Assembly: GCF_003001935.1 (NCBI RefSeq)
Contig: NZ_PVNG01000010.1
Coordinates: forward strand, 186,001 to 250,000
DNA length: 64,000 nucleotides
Origin: Nonomuraea fuscirosea
Lineage (GTDB): Bacteria; Actinomycetota; Actinomycetes; Streptosporangiales; Streptosporangiaceae
Reading direction: 5' to 3'
Shown: in pieces, positions 49,306-57,877 of the stretch
How positions within the stretch are numbered: position 1 is the stretch's first letter
Layout of the letters: each line of letters starts with the position of its first letter
Position numbers and translations under genes: made by a program
The notes under the pieces: generated by a model
The model's input: only the letters and a program-made list of their open reading frames with translations
What the model was told of the DNA's origin: nothing
The model's database searches: none

Positions 49306-50778
49306 TCAGTGCCGCTGCTCGGCGGTCGTCGTGTCGCGGTAGGCCTCGAGCAGGCGGAGCCAGACCTCGCTGATGGACGGGAAGCAGGGCACCGCGTGCC
49401 AGAGGCGGCTGACCGGCACCTGGGCGGCGACGGCGACGGTGGCCGAGTGGATCAGTTCCTCGATCGCGGGGCCGACCATGGTGACGCCGAGCAGCAGGCC
49501 GTGGTCCTCGTCCACGACCATGCGGGCGCGGCCGGTGTAGCCGTCCGCGTAGAGTCCCGCTCCGGCGACCTTCCCGCCGGTGTCGACGTCGACCACGCGG
49601 ATCCGGTGCCCGGCGCGTTCGGCCTGGTCGGCGGTCAGGCCCACCGCGCCGGCCTGCGGGTCGCAGAAGTAGACCTGCGGCACCGCACGGCTGTCGGCGG
49701 TGGTGGCGTGCGGGCCCCACGGGGCGGGGTCCACCGGCCGTCCGGCCGCACGGGCGGCGATCACGGCGCCGGCCACGCGAGCCTGGTACTTGCCCTGGTG
49801 GGTGAGCAGGGCGCGGCCGTTGACGTCGCCGAGCGCGTACAGCCATCTGTCGCCCGCGACGGCGCGGACGGCGCAGGTGTCGTCCACCTCCAGCCATGAG
49901 CCCGGCTCCAGGCCGACGGTCTGCAGGCCGATGTCGCCGGTCAGCGGCCTGCGCCCGATGGCGAGGAGCACCTCGTCGGCCTCCAGCTCCGCACCGCCCG
50001 CGAGGGACAGGGTGACCGGGCCGGTGCGGTCCTGGCGGCGCAGGCCCTCGACGGTGACCCCGATCCGTACGTCGATGCCGGCCTCGGCGTAGGAGCGCGC
50101 GATCATCTCGCCGACGAAGGGCTCCATCTTCGGCAGCAGCCCTTCGGACCGTGCCAGCAGGGTGACGGAGGACCCCAGCCCCTGCCAGGCGGTGGCCATC
50201 TCGACGCCGACCCCGCCGCCGCCGATGATGGCCAGCCGCCCGGGGACCTTGGGGGAGTCGGTGGCCTCCCGGTTCGTCCACGGCCGCACGTCGGCCAGGC
50301 CCGGCAGTTCGGGGTAGTTCGGGCGGCTGCCGGTGCAGACGACCACCGCGTGGCGGGCGGTCAGGGCGACGGCGGAGCCGCCCGGGAGCTCCACGGACAC
50401 GCGCCGCGGGCCGTCCAGGCGCGCGTGGCCGCGGATCAGGTCGGCGCCGATGTCCTTCAGGAACCGAGCCTGCCCCCGGTCGTCCCAGCCGGTCACCCAG
50501 GCGTCCCGCCGGGCGAGCACGGCCGTGGCGTCCGCGTTCCCGGTCACCGCCTCGCGGGCTCCGCCGATCCGGCGGGCGTCGGCGAGCGCCGTGACGGGCC
50601 GGAGCATCGCCTTGCTCGGAATGCAGGCCCAGTACGAGCATTCGCCGCCGACCAGCTCTCTTTCCACGGCGGCCACGGTCAGCCCGGCCGAGCGGACCCG
50701 CTCGGCGATCGTCTGCCCGACCGGTCCCGTGCCGATCACGATCACGTCGTATTCCTCGGCGGCCTCGTGTGCGCTCAC
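49306..50778 (-). CDS. Pyridine-nucleotide-disulfide oxidoreductase (mercuric-reductase/Lpd-like)
   Basis: A 490-residue two-dinucleotide flavoprotein with FAD-binding VIGTGPVGQT, NAD-binding IIGGGGVGVEMA and the C-terminal dimer domain. In place of the redox disulfide CxxxxC the segment reads GGECSYWACIPSKAML, which keeps the two cysteines four residues apart. The GTG at 50778, after GAGGAG, begins just before the FAD motif. Annotation as a dihydrolipoamide dehydrogenase-like or soluble transhydrogenase-like reductase is the most that can be said. It is not clearly part of the cluster. Confidence 0.9.
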   Translation of the reverse strand: MSAHEAAEEYDVIVIGTGPVGQTIAERVRSAGLTVAAVERELVGGECSYWACIPSKAMLRPVTALADARRIGGAREAVTGNADATAVLARRDAWVTGWDDRGQARFLKDIGADLIRGHARLDGPRRVSVELPGGSAVALTARHAVVVCTGSRPNYPELPGLADVRPWTNREATDSPKVPGRLAIIGGGGVGVEMATAWQGLGSSVTLLARSEGLLPKMEPFVGEMIARSYAEAGIDVRIGVTVEGLRRQDRTGPVTLSLAGGAELEADEVLLAIGRRPLTGDIGLQTVGLEPGSWLEVDDTCAVRAVAGDRWLYALGDVNGRALLTHQGKYQARVAGAVIAARAAGRPVDPAPWGPHATTADSRAVPQVYFCDPQAGAVGLTADQAERAGHRIRVVDVDTGGKVAGAGLYADGYTGRARMVVDEDHGLLLGVTMVGPAIEELIHSATVAVAAQVPVSRLWHAVPCFPSISEVWLRLLEAYRDTTTAEQRH

Positions 50779-50994
50779 GGCCTGCTCCTCTTCCTCGTTG
50801 CGGTGACTCCTGCCTTGGTACGCCGCCGTCGAAGGCCGCGACATCCCCGTACTTGACGGTTTCGAAGGGCACCCCGATGCACGCCGGGATTAGCCGCTTT
50901 GACGATGTGGGCTCCGGCCCGGCCGGGTGACGTGGGTCGTGACCAGGGCGCCGGCCCATGGCGGGCAGGGCGCCGAAGCGGAAGGGAGTGCTGG

Positions 50995-51798
50995 ATGAGC
51001 ATGAACTGGCTCGACCGGATGGAATCCATGCCGGTCTTCGCGGAGCGGAAACTCATCGTCGTCGGGGGCAGCAGCGGCATGGGCCGCCAGACCGCCGCGG
51101 ACGTGGTCGGAGCAGGGGGAACGGCCGTCATCATCGGGCGGAACCCCGCCAAGGTGGAGGCCACCGTCAAGGAACTGGGCGGTGACGGCCGCGCGGCCGG
51201 GATCGCGGCGGACCTGTCCGATCCGACGGCCGCCGAGGAGACCCGCTGGCACCTGGCGGCCGAGCACGCCGACGCGACGCTGCTGGTCAACGCCGCGGGG
51301 TTGTTCCTGCCCAAGCCGTTCCTCGACTACGTGGGCGAGGACTACGACGCCTACCAGCAGCTGGACCGGGCGATCTTCTTCCTGACCCAGACGGTGGCCA
51401 GGGGCATGTCCGAGAGCGGGCAGGGCGGGTCGATCGTGAACATCGGCAGCATGTGGGCGCACCAGGCGGTCGGGGCGACGCCGTCGTCCGGCTATTCCCT
51501 GGCCAAGGGCGGGCTGCACTCCCTGACCCACAACCTGGCGCTGGAACTGGCGCCGCACGGAATCCGGGTGAACACCGTGGCCCCGGCCGTGGTCGCGACG
51601 CCGATCTACGAGAAGTTCGTGCCGGAGGAGCAACTGGAGGCGACGCTGCGCAGTTTCGACGCCTTCCACCCCGCCGGCCGGATCGGCACCGTCCGGGACG
51701 TGGCCAACACCATCACCTTCCTGCTGTCCCCGGCGACCGACTGGGTCACCGGCGCCGTCTGGAACGTCGACGGCGGCGTCATGGCAGGACGTAACTGA
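50995..51798 (+). CDS. Short-chain dehydrogenase/reductase
   Basis: A 267-residue classical SDR: VVGGSSGMGRQTA for NADP binding, LVNAAG, the catalytic serine in NIGSMW, and YSLAKGG (Tyr-x3-Lys). The C terminus TGAVWNVDGGVMAGR is typical. RBS GAAGGGAG precedes the ATG at 50995. It is followed after 63 bp by a truncated hydrolase gene. It does not look like the ketoreductase of type II PKS clusters, and its substrate is unknown. Confidence 0.92.
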   Translation: MSMNWLDRMESMPVFAERKLIVVGGSSGMGRQTAADVVGAGGTAVIIGRNPAKVEATVKELGGDGRAAGIAADLSDPTAAEETRWHLAAEHADATLLVNAAGLFLPKPFLDYVGEDYDAYQQLDRAIFFLTQTVARGMSESGQGGSIVNIGSMWAHQAVGATPSSGYSLAKGGLHSLTHNLALELAPHGIRVNTVAPAVVATPIYEKFVPEEQLEATLRSFDAFHPAGRIGTVRDVANTITFLLSPATDWVTGAVWNVDGGVMAGRN

Positions 51799-51861
51799 CT
51801 CAGCGAGGATCCGGCCGCCTCAGGAGCGGTCGGATCCGGACCGCCACCGGAGGAATCGATC

Positions 51862-52490
51862 ATGGCGTCCGTTCATCACCGCTACGCGACGGTGCGAGGG
51901 CACCGGCTGTTCTACCGTGAGGCAGGACCGGCCGACGCGCCGGTCGTCGTGCTCCTGCACGGCTTTCCCACCAGCTCGTTCATGTTCCGCGACCTGATCC
52001 CGCCGCTGGCGGGGCAGTACCGGGTGATCGCTCCTGACCTGCTCGGATTCGGGCTCTCCGACGCCCCGCCCGCCGACGCGTTCGACCACACCTTCGACGC
52101 CCTCCACCGGCTGACCGCCGGCCTGCTCGACGAACTGGGGGTCACCCGCTACGCCGTCTACGTGCCCGACTACGGCGCACCGATCGGCTGGCGGCTCGCG
52201 CTGGCCGACCCGCGGGCCATCACGGCGATCATCACGCAGAACGGCAACGGCTACGAGGCCGGATTCGTCGAGAGCTTCTGGAAGACCGTATGGGACTACC
52301 AGGACGTCCAGACCCCGCGGACCGAAGAGGCCGTCAGGGGCGCGCTGAGCCTGGAGACCACCCGGTGGCAGTACGTCACCAGCGTCCCGGACGAGACCCT
52401 CGTCAGCCCCGACGCCTGGCACCACGACTACGCGCTCCTGTCGCGACCAGGCAACGACGCCATTCAGTTCGCGCTCTTCCGCGACGGGAC
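51862..52490 (+). pseudogene. Alpha/beta hydrolase, 3'-truncated by a deletion
   Basis: The first 205 residues match haloalkane-dehalogenase/epoxide-hydrolase-like alpha/beta hydrolases: VVLLHGFPTSSFMFRDLIP, then VIAPDLLGFGLSD and the nucleophile-region VPDYGAPIGWRLA (Asp). After NDAIQFALFRD near 52485 the sequence loses similarity and runs to a stop at 52566 in the wrong frame; the catalytic histidine is missing. The downstream DNA codes for the tail of a LuxR regulator in another frame. GGAGG precedes the ATG at 51862. Confidence 0.8.
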
Positions 52491-52883
52491 GCGGCCTCCG
52501 CGGCAGAGGACCTCGGCGTCCTGTACGGCGACCAAGGCGACCGGAACCAGACGATCCACCGCCTGAAAGAGGCGCTCGCCGGGTACCGGCAGGCCGGCGC
52601 CGACCGCGACCAGGCCCGCGTCCGGCGCCGGTTGCGCCGACTCGGCATCCGCGACCGCCACTGGACGGCCGTACCCGGCAAGCCGGTCTCCGGCTGGAAC
52701 AGCCTCACCCACACGGAGCAGGCCATCGCCGAACTCGTCGCGCAGGGGCTGAACAACAAACAGGTCGCCGGGCGCATGTACCTCAGCCCCCACACCGTCG
52801 CCCACCACCTCCGCCAGGCGTTCCGCAAGCTCAGCATCGCCTCGCGGGTGGAACTCACCCGCATCGTCATCGAACGGACATGA
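52491..52883 (+). pseudogene. LuxR regulator, 5'-truncated remnant
   Basis: In another frame from the hydrolase, the sequence reads AEDLGVLYGDQGDRNQTIHR, KPVSGWNSLTHTEQAIAELV and NKQVAGRMYLSPHTVAHHLR: the end of the TPR-like region and the full HTH of a large LuxR regulator. No start codon or ATPase part is present. It was joined to the hydrolase by a deletion around 52485-52495, so the two pseudogenes mark one event. Confidence 0.8.
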
Positions 52884-52951
52884 CGCTCGTCGGGCTCCCC
52901 GGTGCCGAGCTTGGTGGTGCAGTTCCCGGGCGCGATCGCGTCAGCGGCGGA

Positions 52952-52979
52952 TTGACAAGGATGCTGTAGCACATACCAT
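52952..52979 (+). promoter_or_regulatory. GntR promoter with operator palindrome
   Basis: A -35 box TTGACA (52952-52957), 16 bp spacer and a -10 box TACCAT (52974-52979) lie just before the ATG at 52987, so the transcript is probably leaderless. The palindrome TGCTGTAGCA (52962-52971) fills the spacer, where a bound GntR protein would block RNA polymerase. Confidence 0.75.
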
Positions 52980-52986
52980 CCCCTCC

Positions 52987-53706
52987 ATGGCCGCTCTTCC
53001 CCAGCTCCCCGCGCCGGTGACCCTCGGCGACCAGGCGTACGCGGCGATCCGTGAGGCCATCGTCACCGGCTCGCTGAGGCGGGGGGAGAAGGTCACCGAG
53101 CGCGGGCTGGCCGAGTCGCTCAACATCAGCGCGACCCCCGTCCGCGAGGCGCTGCGACGGTTGGAGCAGGACCGGCTGGTGGAGCGGACGGGCCCGCGGT
53201 CGGTCCGCATCGCCGAGTTCGGCAAGGACGAACTGCGCGAGTTCACCATGATCGAGGATGTGCTCCGGGCGCTGGCCGCCCGGCTGGCCGCGGAGAAGTC
53301 GACGGCGGCCCAGCGGCGCGCGATGGCGGGCTGCCTCGACGAGGCGGACGCGCTGCGTGCCGAGATGCGCCAGGTCGCCCCGGGTGGCGAGCGGGAGCGG
53401 GAGCTGGTGGGTGAGATCCAGGAGCTCATGCGGCGTTTCCACCTGCTCGTGGACGAGGCCGGCGGCAACGCGACGCTGATCCAGATGCTGCGTACCGTCG
53501 ACGCCTTCGGTACGGCGGAGCGACGCGACAGCGTGCTGTCCCAGGCGCGCGGTGAGCACCGGGAGCGCCTCGATGAGCGTTACGGGCAGCACCGGGCCAT
53601 CTTCGCGGCCATCGCCGCCGGTGACGGGGACCGGGCCGAGGAGCTGATGAGGGCCCACAGTCACGACTCGAACGTCTCCCGGATCGCCGGCCGTTTCCTC
53701 GACTGA
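52987..53706 (+). CDS. GntR-family regulator (FadR/FCD type)
   Basis: A 239-residue protein. The N-terminal winged helix has AIREAIVTGSLRRGEKVTER and ISATPVREALRRLEQ; the helical FCD effector domain has the metal/ligand histidines in FHLLVDEAG and HRAIFAAIAAGD. The ATG is next to a strong promoter with a palindrome between -35 and -10. The same palindrome recurs before the secreted hydrolase gene and the second GntR gene, so this regulator may control all three. The effector is unknown. Confidence 0.93.
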   Translation: MAALPQLPAPVTLGDQAYAAIREAIVTGSLRRGEKVTERGLAESLNISATPVREALRRLEQDRLVERTGPRSVRIAEFGKDELREFTMIEDVLRALAARLAAEKSTAAQRRAMAGCLDEADALRAEMRQVAPGGERERELVGEIQELMRRFHLLVDEAGGNATLIQMLRTVDAFGTAERRDSVLSQARGEHRERLDERYGQHRAIFAAIAAGDGDRAEELMRAHSHDSNVSRIAGRFLD

Positions 53707-53742
53707 CAGTGCCTCCACTCGGGGCGCCTGTCGACCGCTGTT

Positions 53743-53752
53743 TGCTATAGCA
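53743..53752. promoter_or_regulatory. Second TGCTRYAGCA operator, before the secreted hydrolase
   Basis: TGCTATAGCA, a perfect palindrome, is flanked by TT on the left and CATA on the right as at the first site. It lies 100 bp before the TTG start at 53852. Confidence 0.75.
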
Positions 53753-53851
53753 CATAGAACGTTACGCTCCAAGGGCGGTCCTGGCAGGGGGCGTTTCCCC
53801 TGCCTTCCACCCGATCCGCGGACCGCACCGAGCGTACGAAGGAGCGACTCC

Positions 53852-55336
53852 TTGACCACCTCTGACGCGTCCGCACCGACGCATCCCGGCCGCCGCCGCA
53901 CGGTGATCACGGCGGTGACCTTGCTCACCGCCGTGCTCGCCGGCCCGCTCGGCGTCCCGCCCGCCCAGGCCGCCGCCTCCGCCCAAGCCGTCACACCCGC
54001 CGCCAGGGCCGACGCGCCCGCCACGAAACCCAGGCGCGCGGCCTGCCCGTCCGGCCTGGCCGCCAAGGCCACCTGCTACACCGGCCGGGACACCCACGGC
54101 GCGTACTACACGATGGCCGTCCCGAAGCGCTGGAACGGCTCCCTCGTCGTGCACGCCCACGGCGGCCCCGACGCCTCCTACGACGCCTCCACCCCGACCG
54201 AGGACCTCGCGCGCTGGGCGGTGATGGTCGACCAGGGATACGCCTGGGCCGCCTCCTCCTACCGGCGCGGCGGCTACGGCGTCAGGATGGCCGCCGCCGA
54301 CACCGAGAACGTGCGCCGCCTGTTCGTGGCGCGCTTCGGCCGCCCCTCCCGCACGTACCTCCACGGCCAGTCGTGGGGCGGCAACGTCGCGGCCAAGGTC
54401 GCCGAGACCTACGGCGCCAAGCGCGGCGCGTACCACGGGATGCTGCTGACCAGCGGCAATCTGAGCGGCGGCTCGCGCGGCTACGACCACCGCGTGGACC
54501 TGCGGGTGGTCTACCAGTACTACTGCCGCAATCTTCCCCGCCCGTCGGAGCGGCAGTACCCGCTGTGGCAGGGGCTCCCCGCCGGCTCCACCCTGACGCC
54601 CGCCGCGATCCAGGCCCGCCTGCAGGAGTGCACCGGCATCGACTCCGACGAGCGGACCGCGCGGCAGCAGCGCAATCTCGACGACATCCTCGCCGTCACC
54701 CGCATCCAGGAGAAGTCCCTGAAAACAGATCTGCTGTACGCGACCTACCTGTTCCAGGACATCGTGTTCAAGCGGCTCGACGGCCGTAACCCGTTCGGCA
54801 ACCGGGGCGTGCGCTACACCGGCTCCCACGACGACAAGGCGCTCAACGCGGGCGTGGCCCGATTCTCGCCCGACCCCAGCGCGCGCCGCGACCTGTCCTA
54901 CGACAGCGACCTCACCGGCCGGGTGAACATCCCGGTCCTGTCCCTGCACGCGATCGACGACCCGCAGGTCGTCGTCGAGCACGAGGCGGCCTACCGCGCC
55001 ACCCTCAAGGCCGCCGGCCGCGACGGGCGTCTCGTCCAGACGTTCACGACGGAGTCCGAGCACGGCGAGTTGAGCAACTCCGAGTACGCCGCCTCCATCA
55101 CCGCGCTCGACAAGTGGGCACGCACCGGCCGGAAGCCGGCCCTGGACGCGATCGCCCGCTCCTGCGATTCTTTCGAACGCACGTACGACAGCGGATGCTA
55201 CTACGACTCGAGCTTCCACCCAGAGGCGTTCGCCACCAAGATCCGGCCCCGGCCCGGCGGCCTGCGCTGGCCCGCGATGACCGCCGCGCAGGAGCGCGCC
55301 TGGAGCCGGATCGACGGCGTCGGCATCGCACCCTGA
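53852..55336 (+). CDS. Secreted alpha/beta hydrolase
   Basis: A 494-residue protein with an N-terminal signal peptide (RRRTVITAVTLLTAVLAGPLG, AlaGlnAla cleavage near residue 40). The hydrolase core has HAHGGPDASYD and the nucleophile elbow HGQSWGGNVA; a later AIDDPQVVVEHE holds the likely acid and SEHGEL the histidine. Several cysteines in the mature part fit an extracellular enzyme. The TTG start at 53852 follows GAAGGAG. It sits between two GntR genes and behind their shared operator motif, so it is probably induced by the GntR ligand; the substrate is unknown. Confidence 0.85.
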   Translation: MTTSDASAPTHPGRRRTVITAVTLLTAVLAGPLGVPPAQAAASAQAVTPAARADAPATKPRRAACPSGLAAKATCYTGRDTHGAYYTMAVPKRWNGSLVVHAHGGPDASYDASTPTEDLARWAVMVDQGYAWAASSYRRGGYGVRMAAADTENVRRLFVARFGRPSRTYLHGQSWGGNVAAKVAETYGAKRGAYHGMLLTSGNLSGGSRGYDHRVDLRVVYQYYCRNLPRPSERQYPLWQGLPAGSTLTPAAIQARLQECTGIDSDERTARQQRNLDDILAVTRIQEKSLKTDLLYATYLFQDIVFKRLDGRNPFGNRGVRYTGSHDDKALNAGVARFSPDPSARRDLSYDSDLTGRVNIPVLSLHAIDDPQVVVEHEAAYRATLKAAGRDGRLVQTFTTESEHGELSNSEYAASITALDKWARTGRKPALDAIARSCDSFERTYDSGCYYDSSFHPEAFATKIRPRPGGLRWPAMTAAQERAWSRIDGVGIAP

Positions 55337-55393
55337 CGGGACCCGCTCTCCGCCATCTTCGGGGCATTGGGGCCCGCGCTTGTGTCCCATTTT

Positions 55394-55403
55394 TGCTACA
55401 GCA
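55394..55403. promoter_or_regulatory. Third TGCTRYAGCA operator, before the second GntR gene
   Basis: TGCTACAGCA overlaps the spacer before a TATGGT -10-like box at 55404-55409; the GTG start follows at 55416, again suggesting a leaderless message under the same kind of control. Confidence 0.7.
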
Positions 55404-55415
55404 TATGGTGTTGGT

Positions 55416-56135
55416 GTGGCATTCGATCCCTGGGGCGGCGTCTGGGCCACCAGCCTGGCCGACCAGGTGTACGCCTGGCTGCGCGCCGCGGTGCAGGACG
55501 GCACGCTGGCGCGCGGGCAGAAGGTCACCGAGCGGGAGCTGGCGGCCCGGCTCGGCGTGAGCCCGACACCCGTACGCGAGGCGTTGCGGCAGCTCATCCA
55601 CGAACGGGTCGTCGTACGCACCGGGCCGCGCTCCCTGCAGATCGCGCGGTACGATCCCGAGACGCTGGACGAGATCGCCGAGACGGAGGCCCGGCTGCGC
55701 GGGCTCGTGGCCCGGTTCGCCGCCCGCAAACGATCGCAGGCACTGGTCACCAGCCTGTACGAGAGCCTGGCCGAGGCGGACGCGCTGGTCGCCCGCCTCA
55801 CCAGCGCGCAGCGGGACGGCACGCTGAACGAATGCGCCGAATCGCTGGCCCGGGTGATGGCGATCCTCGCCCGCTTCCACCAACGGATCGAGAGCGCCGC
55901 GGGCAACCCGGTCATGGAGGCCCTGCTCGCGCAGTCGCGGGTGTTCTCACGGGACGGACGGCTGCACCGCACCATCGAGCGGATCGACAGCCGGCCCGAA
56001 CGCTTCATCCGCCGGTACCGGGAGCACCAGGCGCTCCTCGACGCGATAGCCGAAGGCGACGAGGAACGAGCCGACCACCTGGCCTACACCCACCACGTCA
56101 CAGCCGCCCGCCGCCGCGGAACACCCCGCCCCTGA
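55416..56135 (+). CDS. GntR-family regulator (FadR/FCD type), second copy
   Basis: A 239-residue homologue of the regulator at 52987, with AAVQDGTLARGQKVTERELA and VSPTPVREALRQLIHE in the winged helix and an FCD domain ending EHQALLDAIAEGDEERA. GTG at 55416 is chosen because it lies at the expected leaderless distance from TATGGT; a TTG further upstream is less likely. The shared operator suggests cross-regulation between the two paralogues. Confidence 0.9.
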   Translation: MAFDPWGGVWATSLADQVYAWLRAAVQDGTLARGQKVTERELAARLGVSPTPVREALRQLIHERVVVRTGPRSLQIARYDPETLDEIAETEARLRGLVARFAARKRSQALVTSLYESLAEADALVARLTSAQRDGTLNECAESLARVMAILARFHQRIESAAGNPVMEALLAQSRVFSRDGRLHRTIERIDSRPERFIRRYREHQALLDAIAEGDEERADHLAYTHHVTAARRRGTPRP

Positions 56136-56224
56136 ACCCCGCCCCTCTACGACGGCTCCTCCGGCCGGAGGAATCTGGCACCGGCACCGCCTCCGCCTCC
56201 ATCGAGGGGCGCCGCCGCCACCGG

Positions 56225-57214
56225 TTACGACGGCGCACTTGAGGAAAAGTTCGCCGAGGTCGGCAGGTGGGTGGTCAGCCACGTGTCGAATGACTGCAGG
56301 CTCGGGTTGAGCTCGCGCAGCTGCTCATAGTCGATGAGCTCGGCGATGTCCGGGGCGGCCGCGATCAGGTACTGGAGCATGTTGCCGACCTCGGCCGCGC
56401 CCGGGAATCCCGCGGCCCGGATCAGGGCGGGGTTGACCGACTGGTAGGTGACGGGCTCGCCGAGCGCCAGGCACAGGGCGGCGGCGTACTGCTCGCCGGT
56501 GAGCAGGGACCCGGCGACGCTCACCCGCCGGCCGGCCAGCCCGAGCCCGTGGCGGAAGATCCCCAGCGCGGTCCTGCCGACGTCCTCCGCGGCGTGTGCG
56601 GCCACCCGCGCCTCGCCGAACCCGAGCGGCAGCACCAGGGCGCCCGACTCGTCACGCCGGGGCGCGAACATGTCCAGGAACGCCTCGTAGTAGACGTTCG
56701 CCTGCAGGAAGGTGGTGGGCACGCCCGACTCCAGGAAGAACCGGTCGGCCTCGGCCTTGCCGTCGGCGTGCGGCACCTTGTACGAGCCCCCGAAGGTCGG
56801 CGTCCCGTCGTCCGGCCGGAAGTAGCCGCGGGTGTCGGGCAGCGTGGACCAGACGAAATGCCGTACGCCGGCCTCCTGTCCCGCCCGCGCCGCGTTGCCG
56901 GCCTGCTCCCGCTCCCTGGCGGTCGCGGGCCGTACCAGCTCCTCCTCGGGTGTACGAGGCTCCCAGAAGTTGGTCACCACGAAGGCGCCGTGGGCGCCGT
57001 CGAACGCCTTGCGCAGGCTGTCGGCGTCGTCGAGGTCGGCCCCGACGACCTCGGCCCCGAGTGCGGCCAGCTCCGTGGCCCGGGCCGAAGCCGGGTCCCG
57101 GGTCAGGGCTCGCGCGGCGAACCGCCCGCTGCGATCGTCGAGGATCGCGCGGACCAGCCCGCCCCCTTGCGCTCCGGTCGCGCCCACCACGGCGATGATC
57201 TGCTGCTCGCTCAT
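56225..57214 (-). CDS. NmrA-like NAD(P)-binding protein
   Basis: A 329-residue atypical SDR: AVVGATGAQGGGLVRAIL (GxxGxxG), acidic VVGADLDDADSL, and FVWSTLPDTRGYF. NmrA/HSCARG-type proteins bind NADP and may act as redox sensors or reductases. The ATG at 57214 is chosen because the Rossmann motif starts six residues later. It is divergent from a MarR gene; two AGGTTGA half-site palindromes in the 74 bp between them point to repression by that MarR. Confidence 0.92.
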   Translation of the reverse strand: MSEQQIIAVVGATGAQGGGLVRAILDDRSGRFAARALTRDPASARATELAALGAEVVGADLDDADSLRKAFDGAHGAFVVTNFWEPRTPEEELVRPATAREREQAGNAARAGQEAGVRHFVWSTLPDTRGYFRPDDGTPTFGGSYKVPHADGKAEADRFFLESGVPTTFLQANVYYEAFLDMFAPRRDESGALVLPLGFGEARVAAHAAEDVGRTALGIFRHGLGLAGRRVSVAGSLLTGEQYAAALCLALGEPVTYQSVNPALIRAAGFPGAAEVGNMLQYLIAAAPDIAELIDYEQLRELNPSLQSFDTWLTTHLPTSANFSSSAPS

Positions 57215-57235
57215 GGAAACCAACTCCTCACAGGT

Positions 57236-57286
57236 AGGTTGATGTATCAACCTGACTACCGTACAGCGCCAGGTTGATACGTCAAG
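57236..57286. promoter_or_regulatory. MarR operators in the NmrA-MarR divergent region
   Basis: Site 1 is AGGTTGATGTATCAACCT (57236-57253), a near-perfect palindrome. Site 2 is AGGTTGATACGTCAAG (57271-57286), which ends 3 bp before the MarR start. The arms AGGTTGA/TCAACCT are shared, 35 bp centre to centre. A MarR dimer at each would shut off both genes. Confidence 0.75.
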
Positions 57287-57288
57287 CA

Positions 57289-57780
57289 ATGAGTAGGCTG
57301 GGCGTCATGGGATGGGAACAGGAACTCGGCGAGGCCGACCGGATGTGGCGCACGTACATCGAAATGGCCAAGCACCTCAACTCGCACCTGCAGCAGCACC
57401 TGCAGCGCGAGTGCGACCTGTCCGCGGCCGACTTCGAGGTCCTGGTCCGGCTCACGGAGTCGGAGCGGCGGGAGATGCCTGTCGCGGAGGTGGCCGCCGC
57501 GACCCAGTGGGAGAAGAGCCGCCTGTCCCACCAGCTCACCCGGATGGCGCAACGCGGGCTGGTCGAGCGAGTGGACTCCGACGACCGGCGCTACCCCGAC
57601 GTGCGGCTCACCGACAAGGGCTACGCGGCGATCAGCAAGGCCGTCCCCGAGCACACCGAGATGGTGCATGCCCTGTTCGTCGACGTGCTGGGGCCCGAAC
57701 GGCTGGCCGGCTTCGCGCAGGCCTGCGCCGACGTGCTCCGCGCACTCGACCGGCACCGGAAGCGGGACTGCACGTTGTGA
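57289..57780 (+). CDS. MarR-family transcriptional regulator
   Basis: A 163-residue protein with the MarR winged helix: VRLTESERREMPVAEVAA, WEKSRLSHQLTRMAQRGLVE and DDRRYPDVRLTDKGYAAI (wing with DxR). The ATG at 57289 abuts the second operator; a later ATG at 57307 (MGWEQE) is possible. It is divergent from the NmrA-like reductase gene and probably represses it and itself. Confidence 0.93.
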   Translation: MSRLGVMGWEQELGEADRMWRTYIEMAKHLNSHLQQHLQRECDLSAADFEVLVRLTESERREMPVAEVAAATQWEKSRLSHQLTRMAQRGLVERVDSDDRRYPDVRLTDKGYAAISKAVPEHTEMVHALFVDVLGPERLAGFAQACADVLRALDRHRKRDCTL

Positions 57781-57877
57781 GCATGCTCCCGCGCCGCCCC
57801 CCGGTCCCGGCCCGCGGTGCGTCTTCCGCCGCGTTCGGGTGTGCGGCCGGTGGCACGTACGGAGTGGCGGAGGTCGC

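Noticed and set aside
49306..50778. Disulfide reductase as mycothione or mercuric reductase
   Set aside because: No mercury-resistance or thiol-cycle genes are adjacent and no heavy-metal domain is present, so only the broad family is named.
50995..51798. SDR considered as the missing PKS ketoreductase
   Set aside because: It lies outside the cluster and has a general SDR pattern, and the single-domain TcmN-type aromatase fits an unreduced chain that needs no ketoreductase.
53762..56008. 748-residue frame antisense to the secreted hydrolase and GntR genes
   Set aside because: Low-complexity translation without motifs. The plus-strand genes have signal peptide, HTH and operators.
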